In this document: positions 11,765-22,945 of the stretch, one piece after another
How positions within the stretch are numbered: position 1 is the stretch's first letter
How the letters are laid out: each line of letters opens with the position of its first letter
Source: Heterocephalus glaber
Taxonomy: Eukaryota > Chordata > Mammalia > Rodentia > Bathyergidae
Length of the DNA stretch: 64,000 nucleotides
Assembly: GCF_000247695.1 (NCBI RefSeq)
Contig: NW_004624795.1
Location: 9,433,416 to 9,497,415, forward strand
Direction of reading: 5' to 3'
Program-made: the position numbers and the translations under genes
Notes under the pieces: model-generated
Seen by the model: only the letters and a program-made list of their open reading frames with translations
Told to the model about the DNA's origin: nothing
Database searches by the model: none

Positions 11765-12442
11765 ATTAACAAGTTATAAATTAAAATAATAAGGCACCAT
11801 TATACATCTAATGAGAGTAGCAAAATTGAAAACAATGACAAAATCAAACACTGGTGGGCTTATGCAGCACGTATAATTGGTGTTAATGAAAAATGATGTG
11901 ACCTCTTTGGAAGTTAGTTTGGCAACTTCTTCAAAACTAAATTAACTTTCTTTCTTTCTTGATACTGGTGTTGGATCGTGGACTTTATACTGAGCTACAT
12001 CCTTGGGCCTTTGTAATTTTTTATTTATTTTCAATGAGGGTCTCACTAAGTCACTAAACTTCCCAGGCAGGGGTGAAACTTGTAGTCCCCTCCCCTGCCC
12101 TCCCAGAGTGCTGGGATTACAGGCACGGGCCACCACACCTGGCTGTGAACACATTATTAATATGTAATTACCAATTGTGCTCCTTAGAGTATATTCAAAT
12201 GCATTAAAACTTATATCCACCAGAAAATCTGCAGTTTTATTCATAAATACATAAATTGGTTAGTCACTAAGGTATCTTTAATAGGTGAATGAATAAATTA
12301 AATGTAATATGTCCAGACAATGGAATATTATTCAGCATTAGAAAGAAATGAAATACCAAGTCAGGAGGAAACCTAAGTGTATATTACTAAATGAAAAAGC
12401 CAAGTCTTTCTAAAGACTGCCTATGATATGTACAATTCTAAC
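11765..12442 (+). repeat. Old L1 ORF2/3'UTR fragment, split by a B1-dID-like SINE
   Basis: Pieces such as aatggaatattattcagcat (12320s) and tttggaagttagtttggcaa (11910s) are typical of the 3' part of old L1 elements on this strand. The composite SINE at 11945-12147 interrupts it. Divergence is high, so the subfamily is not assigned. Confidence 0.6.
11945..12147 (-). mobile_element. B1-dID-like composite SINE (7SL part plus ID part), antisense
   Basis: On the minus strand it begins agccaggtgtggtggcccgt and cctgtaatcccagcactct, the 7SL/B1 head, and continues to cttagtgagaccctcatt. An A-rich linker leads to aaggatgtagctcagtataa, an ID-type A box, and a GAAA-rich tail (cttt repeats at 11948-11961 on plus). 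This head-linker-ID order defines B1-dID elements of squirrels, dormice and related rodents. It argues for a rodent outside the mouse/rat clade. Confidence 0.8.
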
Positions 12443-12901
12443 TAGATGACATTTTGATTTTAATTTGGTACATGGTGAGAGCTAAGGGCTCAGTTTCAAT
12501 CTTCCGCAAACTGATAACCAGTGTTGCCAACACTGCTTGTTGAGTAGGCTGTCTTTCCTCCAACATATGCTTTTGGCCCCTTTGTCAAAGATCAAATAGT
12601 TGAATATATCTAGGGAGGTTTCTTTATCCTCAACTCTGTTCCATTGATCCATGTATCCGTTTTGTTCTAGTACCATGCCAGAATGCAAATTAGTACAACC
12701 TGTATGGAAATCACTATGGAGATTTCTCAAAGAACTAAAATTAGAAATTCAGTATTATCCACCCATCCTCCTAAGTGTCTTCCCCATAGAGTTTAAGTCA
12801 TCCTACTACAGTGATACATGCATGCCAGTATTTATAGCAGTACAATTTTTAATACTTAAAACCTGGAATCAATCTGTATACCCATCAAAAGATGATTGCA
12901 T

Positions 12902-13012
12902 GGGCCGGGGATTTAGCTCAGTGGTTTTGCTGCCTGCTGTGCAAGTGCAAGGACCCAAGTTCGATCCCCAGTACCCCCCCCCCAAAAAAAAAATTGAAAA
13001 GAATTTAAAAAA
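12902..13012 (+). mobile_element. tRNA-derived SINE with perfect 15-bp TSD
   Basis: Starts gggccggggatttagctcag and has B box agttcgatcc, then C-run and A-rich tail. It is flanked by identical aaaagatgattgcat at 12887-12901 and 13013-13027, inside the plus arm of the twin-primed L1. It therefore post-dates that L1. Confidence 0.95.
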
Positions 13013-13203
13013 AAAAGATGATTGCATAAAGAAAATGTGGTTATCTATATAATGGAATACTACTTGACTATAAAGAATGACAAATTTGTAGGAAAATGGA
13101 TGCACCTGTAAAAATATAATGTTGAGTGAAGTAAATCAGACATGAGATTAAATGTATGGTATCTCTCATTTCAGTGAGACAAAGTATGAACAAAGAAAAT
13201 GAT

Positions 13204-13460
13204 AAAGGATAGATAAAAAGAGACAAGGGGATAGAAGGCTTGAAAAAGAGAAGTGGTCCAAGAGAATAAGGGGAAGGGAGGAGGGAGAGGGGAAAAGGAA
13301 ATAAGAAGAAAATGTTCAAATGAGAAGGGGAATGAGAGAGGGGAGAGGGCAAGGAAAAAGGGACAAGAAAAAAGAATAGAAGGAAAAATGAAAACAAAGC
13401 TTTTATACATGAAGGAGGAGGGGATTGAAGGGAGGGGAGGGCAATGGGAAAAAAAGAATA
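13204..13460 (+). repeat. Polypurine tract of the L1 3'UTR
   Basis: A run rich in A and G with several GGGG/GGG clusters (for example ggggaagggaggagggag near 13270) within the L1 3'UTR. The same feature recurs in the L1 copies at 13840-13880, 24075-24200 and, as pyrimidines on the plus strand, at 22135-22200 and 48055-48170. G-rich tracts are usual in mammalian L1 3'UTRs. Confidence 0.8.
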
Positions 13461-13799
13461 AGCAAGCTATATTATGTACAGGTACACATGTCTTATAATG
13501 AATGTGATCATTTTGTATGCCTAAAATGTACCAGTAAAATAAAAAGTAAAAAAAATATAAAATCTCCAACCTAAGAATAACAATTACTTTTAACTATAAT
13601 AACTACACTAGACTGGAAAGTAACTAGATAACTGGGATATCTACTTTGGGTAGAACAAGAGATTGCGGTGTTTTATGAATTTTACCTGTTCTTATGTATC
13701 ATCTTTAATCAATTCAATAAAAAGAATAAAATGAAAAGAGGAAGAAAGGTATGCTAGGAACCTAATAATCCCAATTAATGTGAACATTATATGCCATAT

Positions 13800-13995
13800 C
13801 ATGAGCTAAGACAAATAATATCCACAAGGAAACTGGGATAGAAGAACTGGAGGAGGAGAGAATTAGGGGAAGGGAAGGGGAATGGAATTAAGAAAAAATA
13901 ATGAAACATGCTGTAATACGTACACGTAACCATTCCCTGAGATGATTGTAAACTACATGAACTGCAAACATGTACAAATAAAATTTTAAAATTTG
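13800..13995 (+). mobile_element. 5'-truncated L1, 3'UTR only
   Basis: Contains the G-rich tract, then ctgtaatacgtacacgtaac and gaactgcaaacatgtacaaa, which align with the L1 3' ends near 11650 and 24240, and ends in an A/T-rich tail (aataaaattttaaaa). No clear TSD was found. Confidence 0.75.
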
Positions 13996-16194
13996 TTTGC
14001 AAGTCCATCTTACTCTATTTCACTTAAGTGGTGATATTTACAAATCTGTAGCTACTGTTAAGATTCTGTAATGTGTTCTGAATTTTTCCCAAGTTTGGTA
14101 TTTAATCCTCTACTTACCTTAACCCTAGCAATGCTGCTGAGATAAAAGGTTGAAGTTATATTTTCCCTAGCATTGATCTGACTCAGGATTAGCAGCAACA
14201 AGCCACTGTCATTCATAGTTTGGTCTCTGATGTTACTGCTAATAGATTGTCCACCTGTTATTCTGTCATTTTATTGCTATGTAACTATATTGCTTTATGT
14301 AGCAGTGAACTGGGTCCATACATATAGGGTCTTCAGACACATAGAAGCCTGCCCTGTTCAATATGTGACATGTAATGTATTTACTGCAACAATAAGCTGA
14401 AAATAATGAGATTCCTCATACTAAGACTACACAAGGCACAAGTTTGAAAAATCTGGTTGTTTTGTAATGTTGAAAATTTTCACATATTATTTTATAATAT
14501 GGATTGACTTTTAAAGAGCGTAATAAAAGCAAAGAAAAAATACAATGGAAGATTCATCTTGGTCATTTAACTGGCAGGGTGACTTATAGTAAAAATTCTA
14601 ATACAAATCTAGTAATATTTTCAGAAAGTTTATCAAAAATTATAATGATGAGCTTATCTATCTTGAGAGCACAGGATAAGCAAAAAGAAGTATTTATGTC
14701 AAAATATAGTACTAGTAATAAGTTAATATTTACTTCATGTTTGCTTTTAAAGGGGAAGAATAAATTTCTGTGTAGATAAAAACAGCTAAATATAAAATAA
14801 ATTTAAAAGAAAAATTATATAGAATAAAATATACAGAATTTGAGTACATAAGAATATAATATATAGCAAAAAGTATAAAAATGTAGGATATGAAAAATAA
14901 TCCCTAAATCAACAGAGAAAAATTCTTCAAAAAAGGCATCAGGCAAAGCTATTGTACATATATTTTCTTTCAAGTTTTTAAGAGAAAGAAAATTCTCAGG
15001 CTATATAAACTCTTTCAGAATATTTAAAAATAAAAATATTTCTAATTCATTTTACTAATAGCATGGAGTCTTAACATAAAAGCATTACAAAGGCTGTTAT
15101 AAAGAAATGTATTAAACCTTGTATTTTAGGTAATAGGAATGCAAAAATATTTGCACCTAAACCTCAAAAAATTAAACTGAGCAAAATAAACTCAGATATG
15201 AATCAAAATAATAAAACATCATGACCAAGTGATGTTAATTCCAAGAAAGGAAATGTTGTTTAATATATGAAATTAATACTATATATCAATGCATCAATAG
15301 TAAAACTTATCATTTTACAAAAGCTTTAAGATTATCACCTAAAACTAATGTAACTACTTCTGATAAATAACTTATAGAATAAGAAAAACATTTTCATAAA
15401 CCAGGAAACGCATTGAAAATTTAAATCTGAAAAGGGAGAAGTAATTAACTTTCCTATTTTTCATTTTGGAAAGTATAGTTATTATAAAAATATATTATTT
15501 ATGTTTGTGTGTAATAGTTTGTCTTTATTTTAAATTGAATTTGTAAAATCTCAGCCTTAACTTCTAGTATGATGCATATTGATAGAAGTAGCCAAAATTA
15601 ATAAGAAAGATCTTTAGTATCCTCAGTAATTTGTAAAGGTATAAAGAGATCCTGAGATAAAAAGAGTTTGAGGATTTTTCAAAAATTCTCACGTAGTCAC
15701 ATCTTAAATCATGATACTGAGTTTCATCATCTCCCCAAATCAAACTTCAGGCCTCAGATCAAACCAAGGTAACAACTATTCTGACTATTACAGTATATTA
15801 CTTCTTATTTTCCATGAACTTCAGGAAAATAAAAACTTCATTTACCATTGATAAATTTAATCCTTAATCCACTGATCTAATTTATTATTTTCAGATATAA
15901 AATATATCTACATTCTTGGAATTAACTTCACTTGGTCATGTTTTATTGTTTTAATTAATGTCTGAATATATCTGTTGAGTTTTGATTTTATGAGATTTGG
16001 ATGTAAATACCTTTGCATCTACATTTGTATAATAGATGGCTTTACAATTTTGTACTATCTTTGTAATTTTCTTTTATATAAAGTTTTTATGACCTCAGTA
16101 AAATATAAATACTTCTTTGGAGTCTGTATTCCTTCCCTAAACACTGTGGGGTTTGTTCATGTCTTGACATGTGGACAGTCAGTTCGTTTTATTC
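13996..16194. other. Unassigned AT-rich DNA
   Basis: No recognised element. Very low GC, with reading frames interrupted frequently. Confidence 0.55.
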
Positions 16195-16640
16195 CAGGTG
16201 GCATTTGTGTAAATGCACCAAGAGTTATATATCCATTGTCCTGTTAGTATATATGTGGTTTCTTTTCAGTTTGGGGCTAGTATAATAACACTGTGATCAG
16301 TATTCTGTGCAGTCATTTTATGGACATGTGCACTTACTTATCTTGGATACATGCCCGAGAGAGTTATTGTTGGAATACAAGAGGGGCATCTATGTAACAT
16401 TGTAAGAAACTGCTAGACAGTTTTTTGAAGTAGCACACCATTTTACAGTAGTGATGCACTGAAGTCCCTTTTACTCTACCTTCTTGCTTGGTGGTTTCAT
16501 AGTATACCATTGTAGCTTTAAATTAGGTTTTCAAGGTAAACCTTAATGTTGAAGAATTTTTAATACACTCACTAGCCATTTGGATATCTTATGGGGTGAG
16601 GTGTCTGCTCAAAGTTTTTGACAATCTTTTTTATTTTGGA
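16195..16640 (-). repeat. Old L1 ORF2 3' part, antisense
   Basis: On the plus strand the order cagtttggggctagtataat, cttggatacatgcccgagag, cattttacagtagtgatgc and gccatttggatatcttatg follows the antisense 3' half of ORF2 in old mammalian L1s. It is strongly decayed. Confidence 0.7.
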
Positions 16641-17159
16641 GGAGCAGGGTGGAGTTTTATTTTCTCTTATTAATTTCCTAATGTTTTATTCTCCGTGCAA
16701 AAACACAAATAAATGTTTTATATCAGTAAGAAAAACACACCATTAGAGACTTGGTGTAGTACATAGATTTTAAAGTGGCCCTGTGGTCTCTCACCCGGCA
16801 GAGCTGTCTGCACCCGCCCTCCCAGGCCCATGCCTTTGTTTGTGGGCTCAGCTGAATCATTTCTCTTGGTCAATGACATGTTAGTAAACATGACATAACT
16901 AGAGAGTTGAAAACTTGCTAATGAGTTTCACTCTCTCTTCTTTCCTCTGTTTATTCTATGAAAAGGTAGCTGGAAAAGACTTTGAGAGCATGAGCTATAA
17001 GAACCAAAGCTACATTGGCCTACGCTGTAATTACACTTGATGACACTCCTAAGCAGATGCCAGACAACCAACCCTCAAATGTGTGCATTCCATTTACCAT
17101 AGCAATTCCAATTCTTAGAGCCTTAACTCTAATTAGAGCCTTAATTCATAAGTATTTCC
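16641..17159. other. Unassigned DNA between old L1 pieces
   Basis: A slightly GC-richer patch (about 16775-16860, with cctgtggtctctcacccggc) may be an old repeat but I cannot place it. No coding signal. Confidence 0.45.
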
Positions 17160-17510
17160 AAAGATATGAATAAAACAATGCCCAGTAGTAAATAATTCAT
17201 CTTTAACAAAAATGAAAACAGTGTAAATAAACTTCAATAATGGGAACATACTTAAAATGATTATGTAAACATATAGTACATCTATTTTATGGAATACTAT
17301 GAAGCCATAAAAATAATGAGTATGATGTATGTTCTATCATACAGAAATATGTCAAAAACTACGATTATATTTAAAAGTAAGCAAGAGAAAAAGGCATATA
17401 ATATAAAATCCTCTATGTAGATGTGTGTTTGTATAAGGGTGGACATATGTATGTTCAAATACTTAGAAAAAGAATTATAGTAAACAACCACATGTTTGCT
17501 TCATTTATGA
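17160..17510 (+). repeat. Old L1 3' fragment
   Basis: The run ttttatggaatactatgaag then ccataaaaataatgag is the common L1 ORF2 C-terminal coding pattern (GIL/EYY region) on the plus strand, here degraded. Confidence 0.6.
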
Positions 17511-17745
17511 CTTCAGGGTAGCAAAGAGAAAGTCACACTTTCTCAAGACTTAGGTATTTTTAGATTTTCTTCATTTAATATCTGTGTAATAAATACATTC
17601 ACAAATAAAAGAAATTAACTATAAAAAATGAAATCACAGAAAGATATGGAAGACAAATATATATAAACATTTAATAGATTTGAAGCTAGGCCAGCCACTC
17701 AAAGGCAGTTTAAGAAAAAAAAAAAGGCATTAAAAAAAAGTCTGA

Positions 17746-17843
17746 CTGTTCCAGGGATTTGGCTCAGTGGTGCCTGCTCCTTTCTCGCAAGCACAAGGTC
17801 CTGAGTTTGATTCCCAGTACCAAAAACAAAAACAAAACAAAAC
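17746..17843 (+). mobile_element. tRNA-derived SINE, short variant
   Basis: ccagggatttggctcagtgg is a mutated A-box region; gtcctgagtttgattcccag is the B-box region. The tail is caaaaacaaaaacaaaac. Flanks share an imperfect TSD (aaaaaaagtctga at about 17733-17745, aaaaaaaatctga downstream). Confidence 0.88.
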
Positions 17844-17907
17844 AAAAAAAATCTGAAGTTCTGCCCACATAATAAAACACTGAAAGCCAATTAAAAGTTA
17901 ATCAACA

Positions 17908-17992
17908 GGGGCTGGAGATTTAGCTCAGTGGTGCCGCACCTGCCTTACAAGCACTAGGGTCCCTAGTTCGATCCCCAGTATGCACACACACA
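17908..17992 (+). mobile_element. tRNA-derived SINE with perfect 15-bp TSD
   Basis: Starts ggggctggagatttagctca, B box agttcgatccccag, CA-rich tail. Flanked by identical aaaagttaatcaaca at 17893-17907 and 17993-18007. It lies only about 60 bp from the preceding SINE but has its own TSD, so it is a separate insertion. Confidence 0.95.
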
Positions 17993-18043
17993 AAAAGTTA
18001 ATCAACAAAAAATTTTTAAATGCATTGATACAAGGAGGAAATT

Positions 18044-18045
<2 letters not shown>

Positions 18046-18076
<31 letters not shown>
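18046..18076. repeat. (AT)n microsatellite
   Basis: About 15 uninterrupted AT units, closely following the SINE tail. Likely polymorphic. Confidence 0.95.
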
Positions 18077-18078
<2 letters not shown>

Positions 18079-20217
18079 TAAGAAACAGGAGAAAAAAATT
18101 ATAAATTATAAATTATTTAAAAAGGAAGAATGCACAGAAAATGCTCAAAAGAAGAAATAGCAATCATGAAAAAGATTTCTACTTGAATAGTAAAAAACAA
18201 AATGTACACTGAAATATTAACAAGAGACATTTACTTTGTAAATAGAGAAAAATAATATTGAAAGAAAATACTTTTAGTCAAGCTATAATAAAGAAACCCT
18301 TCTGAACTGCTTTTGGTGGGAATGTAAACCGGTCGATAGCTCTGAAGAAAAATTTGGCAAAAATGCCAAAACATGAAAAAAAGGAGAAAAATGATCAAAA
18401 GAAAATATGTAGAGAGACAAAAAGGGCTTATCTCTGGATATGAAGATTAGGAAGAGTCCATTTCTGTTATTTCTATTTAAAAATATGGTTAAAAATTATA
18501 ATACCATGCATGTCTCAATACAGAGTCTTTGTCACTAAGGGTTCAATCTTTTATTTGCCACAGGGGCTATGGTGGACATTCGAGGTCCTACCTATGAGAA
18601 ATATCTGATATTTGGGTGAGGGCTTTGTGAGACTTCAAAACATTGAACTGAGGATCAAACAACTGATCATTAGCAAGTCAACTGGAAGAAGAATTCTAGA
18701 CTGTTATCAGATACTGTCTTTCAGTGCTAACATTGCTCTGCAAACTATACTACTGTTGAAACTTCAAAAGAAAGCTGCATAACTACGGATTTTTTTCTTT
18801 GTTAGTTTAATTTACTTATTTTACTTAATTTATCTATTTATTTACTTAATTTATCTACCAGGTTAAAAACCAATATAAAATTGAGTTTGATGGAATCTTG
18901 TCCTATAGCAAAGCTTCAATTCAGGCTTTTTGAGACAGATCTGATATGGAAGAAGTCAGTCATTACTTTCCTTATGATAATACACACATGTAGTCTTTTT
19001 CCCAATTTTTACTTTTATTCTTCTACTGAGTCTGTTACTGTGAAAGGGAATGGATTATTCTTATATCATATACAGTACTGACCTAAAATCACTTAAGTTA
19101 GATGCAATAATATGTTAGCTTAAATAAAAATCAACATGTATAGAGAAATGAACTGATAGTGCATCCACAGGTACATTTCCGATAGTAGAAGGGAATATGC
19201 ACAACTTTCGATTCCATTTTTCAAAGAAAATAGGAAATATAAGCACTAGATCACTGATGAGTTTTAGAACATTTTTTGCTTATAATTGTTGACTTCACCC
19301 ATTAAGCACTGGCCATATCCTACAAAGACAAGGTCTGATTCATTTTCCTTTCTAATTCCATCTGTGCTTCATTATCCCTTTGCCATTGTGACTGCTTGTT
19401 CCTAGAATACACAAAGCCTTTCTATTTCAAGGTCATTGAATTTGCAATTTTCTGTCCTGGGAATGTTTTTTGTTCTTACTTCATCTCATTCTCACCTTTC
19501 AAGGATAAGTATATTCCATTTTAATATATTGTCCTATTTTTCAACCTCTGTACTTGGATTATTTCTAAGCTCTCATTGGAATTTGTAATTATAATTCATT
19601 TCTTAGGCTTCATAATGCCTCTTTCCCTCTGTGAATGCTAAGAACTGAGGAGAGCAGGATGGTGCTCCTGGACAAATGGGCATCTAGCAGAAAGTCAACA
19701 TTTAGTACCCAGGCAATAAACATTTGGTGAGTGAATGACCAAAAATATAAAAACAACCTACACAAATGAGAGCACACCCAAGGGCTTCTCTGTCATGAAT
19801 AATGACTTAAAAGTTTTTATAGCAAAATGTATTTTTAATCCCTTCTTGTTGCTGAAAGTGCATACAAACCCTAAAGCAATATATCATAATGAATAGTGGT
19901 GAAAAATTTCAGAGTCATTGAATATGAAGGTAGAGATAGGCTTGAATTACCTGTCTAACCTTATGCTCTTTTCTAGATCTTAGGAGAAACTAGTTCCAGA
20001 CAAGAAAAAGCACCTCTGAAAAACCACTCCTAAAAAATAAATACAGAGAAATACAATAATTTGTGTCCAAGGAAGTTGTCAAAGGGCAAAAATGAAGTTA
20101 AAAATATCTAAAAAATGACCTGAAAATTAGAAAGTTGGCCCTGAAGTCCAAGACGCTCTGCTTGTTCCTGCTCCTGCTTCACTGTCCACCCATAAGGCCC
20201 TATAATTCCCTGCCTGA
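18077..20217. other. Mostly unassigned AT-rich DNA
   Basis: About 18290-18370 (cttttggtgggaatgtaaac) is a weak L1 ORF2 relic. At 18811-18858 a 20-bp motif (ttatttacttaatttatcta) is imperfectly doubled. Nothing else is recognised. Confidence 0.5.
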
Positions 20218-20233
20218 TCTACTGCTCACTCTG

Positions 20234-20339
20234 TGGTGTTTTTTGTTTTTTTGTGGTTTTTTTTGGTACCAGGGATAGAACTCAGGACCTTGTGCTTGCC
20301 AGGCAGGGGCCAGCACCACTGAGCTAAATACCTGGCCCT
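20234..20339 (-). mobile_element. tRNA-derived SINE with perfect 16-bp TSD, antisense
   Basis: On plus it reads T/G-rich tail, ggtaccagggatagaactca (B-box end), then ccactgagctaaatacctgg (A-box end). Flanked by identical tctactgctcactctg at 20218-20233 and 20340-20355. Confidence 0.95.
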
Positions 20340-20682
20340 TCTACTGCTCACTCTGAATTCCACCTACAGAAACATTTTCATCATTTTCATTGGGTGTTAT
20401 TTCAGGTGGTAGGAGGTGAGCTCCTTCTGCCTAAAGAAATTTGTTCATAAAGTTTCCTTTGCCTGGACTATTTCCCTTTTATTTATTTACACAGAGGGTT
20501 AACATACTGTATAAATTTCACATTAAACTATCATGCTCTCATCCCCTGTTATATGCTGTTGTAACACCCATGATATGCTTAGAATCTTTGGTAATTCTTA
20601 TCTATGTAGAGTTTTTGTTTCTATCTCTCTATTTGGCTTCAGTTTCAGTGGCATAGATGTTTGTATCTGCTTTCCTCATCAT

Positions 20683-21000
20683 TTGTACAGACTTGCTAGA
20701 GCTGCCATAACAGTGCTACAGACTGGGTGGATTAAGCAAAACAACACACATTTATTTTCTCATAGCTGGTGTCTTTTGAGGCCTTGGCCCCTGGCTTGTA
20801 GGCGGTTTTCTCCATGTCTTCTTGTAATTTTCTTTTTCAGACTGTTTGTGCTTTGATCTCCTCTTCTTATAAGGATACTAGTCATACTGGATTAGAGCCC
20901 ACTCCATTGATTTTGATTTAATTCAATTAGATCTTTGAAGACTTTACTTCTAAATACTGCTGTATTCTGAAGCACTGGGAATTATGATTTCACCATATAA
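20683..21000 (-). repeat. MLT1-like MaLR LTR, antisense, diverged
   Basis: Plus-strand order: cttgctagagctgccataac, ctacagactgggtggatta, atttattttctcatagctgg, ctcctcttcttataaggata, ccactccattgatttt, gaagcactgggaattatgat. This follows the antisense MLT1-type LTR (ERVL-MaLR). Identification is by recognition; divergence is high, as expected for a repeat shared among placental mammals. Confidence 0.75.
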
Positions 21001-21961
21001 ATTAAAGGAGAAGAGAAAGAAAGAAATTCCATTCAGTCTATAAAACCTTTATGTTCTCAATGCCTTTCCAGAGCTTGGCACACAATAGGTATATTTGCTT
21101 TTGCAAAAGTGTATTTCAAATAAAAATATTGCAATCTGGGCTTTCAAATATTAAACAGTCAAGTTTTTGTTGGAAGATTCAGGTACATTTCTTAATTTAA
21201 ATGAATATGTCAAGAAGGGATAATCCAATAAACTTCTCAGCCCAGGTAGCAAAAGAGATAAATCTTGAGGCTAAAATATATGGAGTCTTGCAAAGACTTA
21301 GATAGTTTGAAGTTTAGTTTTCGTTGTACAGACATATAGAGTTTGTATGATACACCTTCCTTGTAAATGAAGATATTCCTTTGAAATCTGTGAAGTATAT
21401 AGATTTAGAGATGGTTCTTTTTAGATCAACAATCACCTCATATCTTTCTCCATGTTTTAGAATAATTATAGGATTAACCATAAATATTAATTCCTTTTCA
21501 ATATGTATGCACTCTGGAATCCCAAGGTGTGAATAGCAATATCTTATTACACAAACCAGATATTCATTAAGTGCTTTTGGGTAATCTGTAGAGAATATTT
21601 TAAAATTCAAATGTTACTATGCATATGAGTAGTCTGTGAAAGTCAAAGAAGTGTTTCAGAAATAACTGGTGAATGCTTTCCTGGGGTAAAAACTTATTAA
21701 TCAAAACATCCAAATGAGGATCAGCAGAAAGAAAGTTAAGTGATTACATGGAGCCAAATTTCCTAACAATTAACTAGCAAGCAATATTTTAATAAAAGCT
21801 AGATATTAAAGAACGGCTATATTTTTCTTGCCACTGTAGCCCACCTTTGCTGCCAGTGCTCTTTTGCTTTTCTTCCTTATTTTGCTCTGTTTAATTTTGT
21901 TTTGTTTCTATTCTGCAAGACATTTAATTTTTTTTTTTGCAAAGCACCAGAAAAGAGGCAT
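21001..21961. other. Unassigned AT-rich DNA
   Basis: About 21075-21105 (ccagagcttggcacacaata) weakly resembles a MIR tail. The 98-codon minus-strand frame at 21314-21610 has no recognisable motif and is treated as chance. Confidence 0.5.
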
Positions 21962-22305
21962 TTTTTTTTCTTAAATTCTTTTATTGGTACATTTTAGGTA
22001 TATAATACATTTACATTTATCTTTGGGTGCTTGTACCTGTACATGATGTGTCTTGGTTCTCATTTTTTCTCCATTACCTGTGCGCCCTTTACCCCTAAAC
22101 CCTTCCCTATTTACATACTTCATTTCCATTTTTTTTTCTTTTCTCATAATTTTTCCTTTTCATTCTTTCCTTTCCCTTTCCCCTCCCAACACCCCTACTC
22201 CTTTGGGCCTTTTCCTATTTCAAAGTATCAATTATTAGTTATTAATCCTTTTAGTCCTTATTTACACTCTCACTTTCTCACACTAGAGAAACTATTTGGT
22301 ATTAA
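21962..22305 (-). mobile_element. 5'-truncated L1, 3'UTR, antisense
   Basis: Starts with a T-run (A-tail on minus), then cttttattggtacattttag and cttgtacctgtacatgatgt, the reverse complement of the L1 3' end at 24230-24300. A polypyrimidine block and tttctcacactagagaaact follow. The mid-region frames rich in F, S and P are artefacts of this tract. Confidence 0.88.
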
Positions 22306-22461
22306 ATGTACTACTAGTAGAAACTTTGATGATTTCAAAGTTTTTCATATTTGATTAACCATATAATACAATTTATTTTTCTTTTGATATAAAGTTCTAG
22401 AATTTTAACACATGGATAGAAAAGAGATTATCAGAATACACAATGAATGTTTAAATTTTAA

Positions 22462-22945
22462 CAAATTGTTACTGTAAAAGACATACTGACAGTAGCTACC
22501 CTCAAAATACTCCCCTATTGCCTTGAACATATTTATTGTATTGCTCTTGCCATTTGGTGAAGCAATTCTGGATGTCTTTTTTTCTGAGTGTCTTTATGAG
22601 GTTTGATCACCAATATGGTGAATGCTATGGTGAGTACTATCCAATGAAAAGTCAGGCTCATTAAAAACAGTACAGTATGTCTTCATCCAGCTTATTCCCG
22701 AGATCTAGTACCATGTGACTTACGTATTTTCTCCAAAGTCAAAATGGCAATGAAAGGTAAACATTTTAAATTGATTTAGGACATCAAGGCAGTCAAGATA
22801 GCATAATGGAAGACATTCACAAAAGGGGACTTGCAGCACTGCTTCAGAAAGTGGCAAGAAGGATGGGATAAGTGTGTTTGAAGCAAGGAGGAATGTTTTT
22901 AGGGAGATTCATGACACTGTATCTTTCATTGTCATAACTTTAATT
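22462..22945. pseudogene. Mariner transposase relic arranged as an inverted repeat
   Basis: The plus-strand part (about 22680-22945) decodes in pieces as mariner transposase C-terminus: DLVPCDLRIFSKVKMAMKGK, which contains the third catalytic Asp region (YSPDLAPCD in the family), and then LQHCFRKWQEGWDKCV, with stop codons. The left part (22462-22595) is the reverse complement of a related 3' segment (aattgcttcaccaaatggca matches actgcttcagaaagtggcaa). The two 3' ends therefore face outward around a spacer. The catalytic N-terminal half is missing, so no activity is possible. It resembles human Hsmar2-type mariners. Confidence 0.8.

Larger units (their letters stand above)
12443..13560 (+). 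mobile_element. L1 with 5' inversion (twin priming), second copy
   Basis: About 12443-12672 reads on the minus strand as L1 ORF2 ([29 protein letters not shown]). At 12672/12673 the strand switches to a plus-strand arm that starts further toward the C-terminus, has ORF2 remnants and a purine-rich 3'UTR, and ends with A-rich sequence near 13560. The minus arm corresponds to 49160-49410 of the antisense L1 at 48-56.5 kb. The ORF2 segment between the arms is absent. A SINE inserted later into the plus arm (12902-13012). This event is independent of the inversion at 9.9 kb. Confidence 0.83.

Noticed and set aside
12902..13001. tRNA gene candidates (A box and B box present here and in the other SINE copies)
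   Set aside because: A-rich tails, TSDs, many dispersed copies and disrupted anticodon/acceptor pairing identify SINEs, not tRNA genes.
13068..13569. F/S/P-rich frames of 109 and 132 codons on the minus strand
   Set aside because: They are read from the complement of the L1 3'UTR polypurine tract.
21314..21610. 98-codon minus-strand frame
   Set aside because: No motif, no upstream signals and no family recognised; length is compatible with chance in AT-rich DNA.
22031..22354. 107-codon plus-strand frame
   Set aside because: Lies on the pyrimidine strand of an L1 3'UTR; low complexity, no function.
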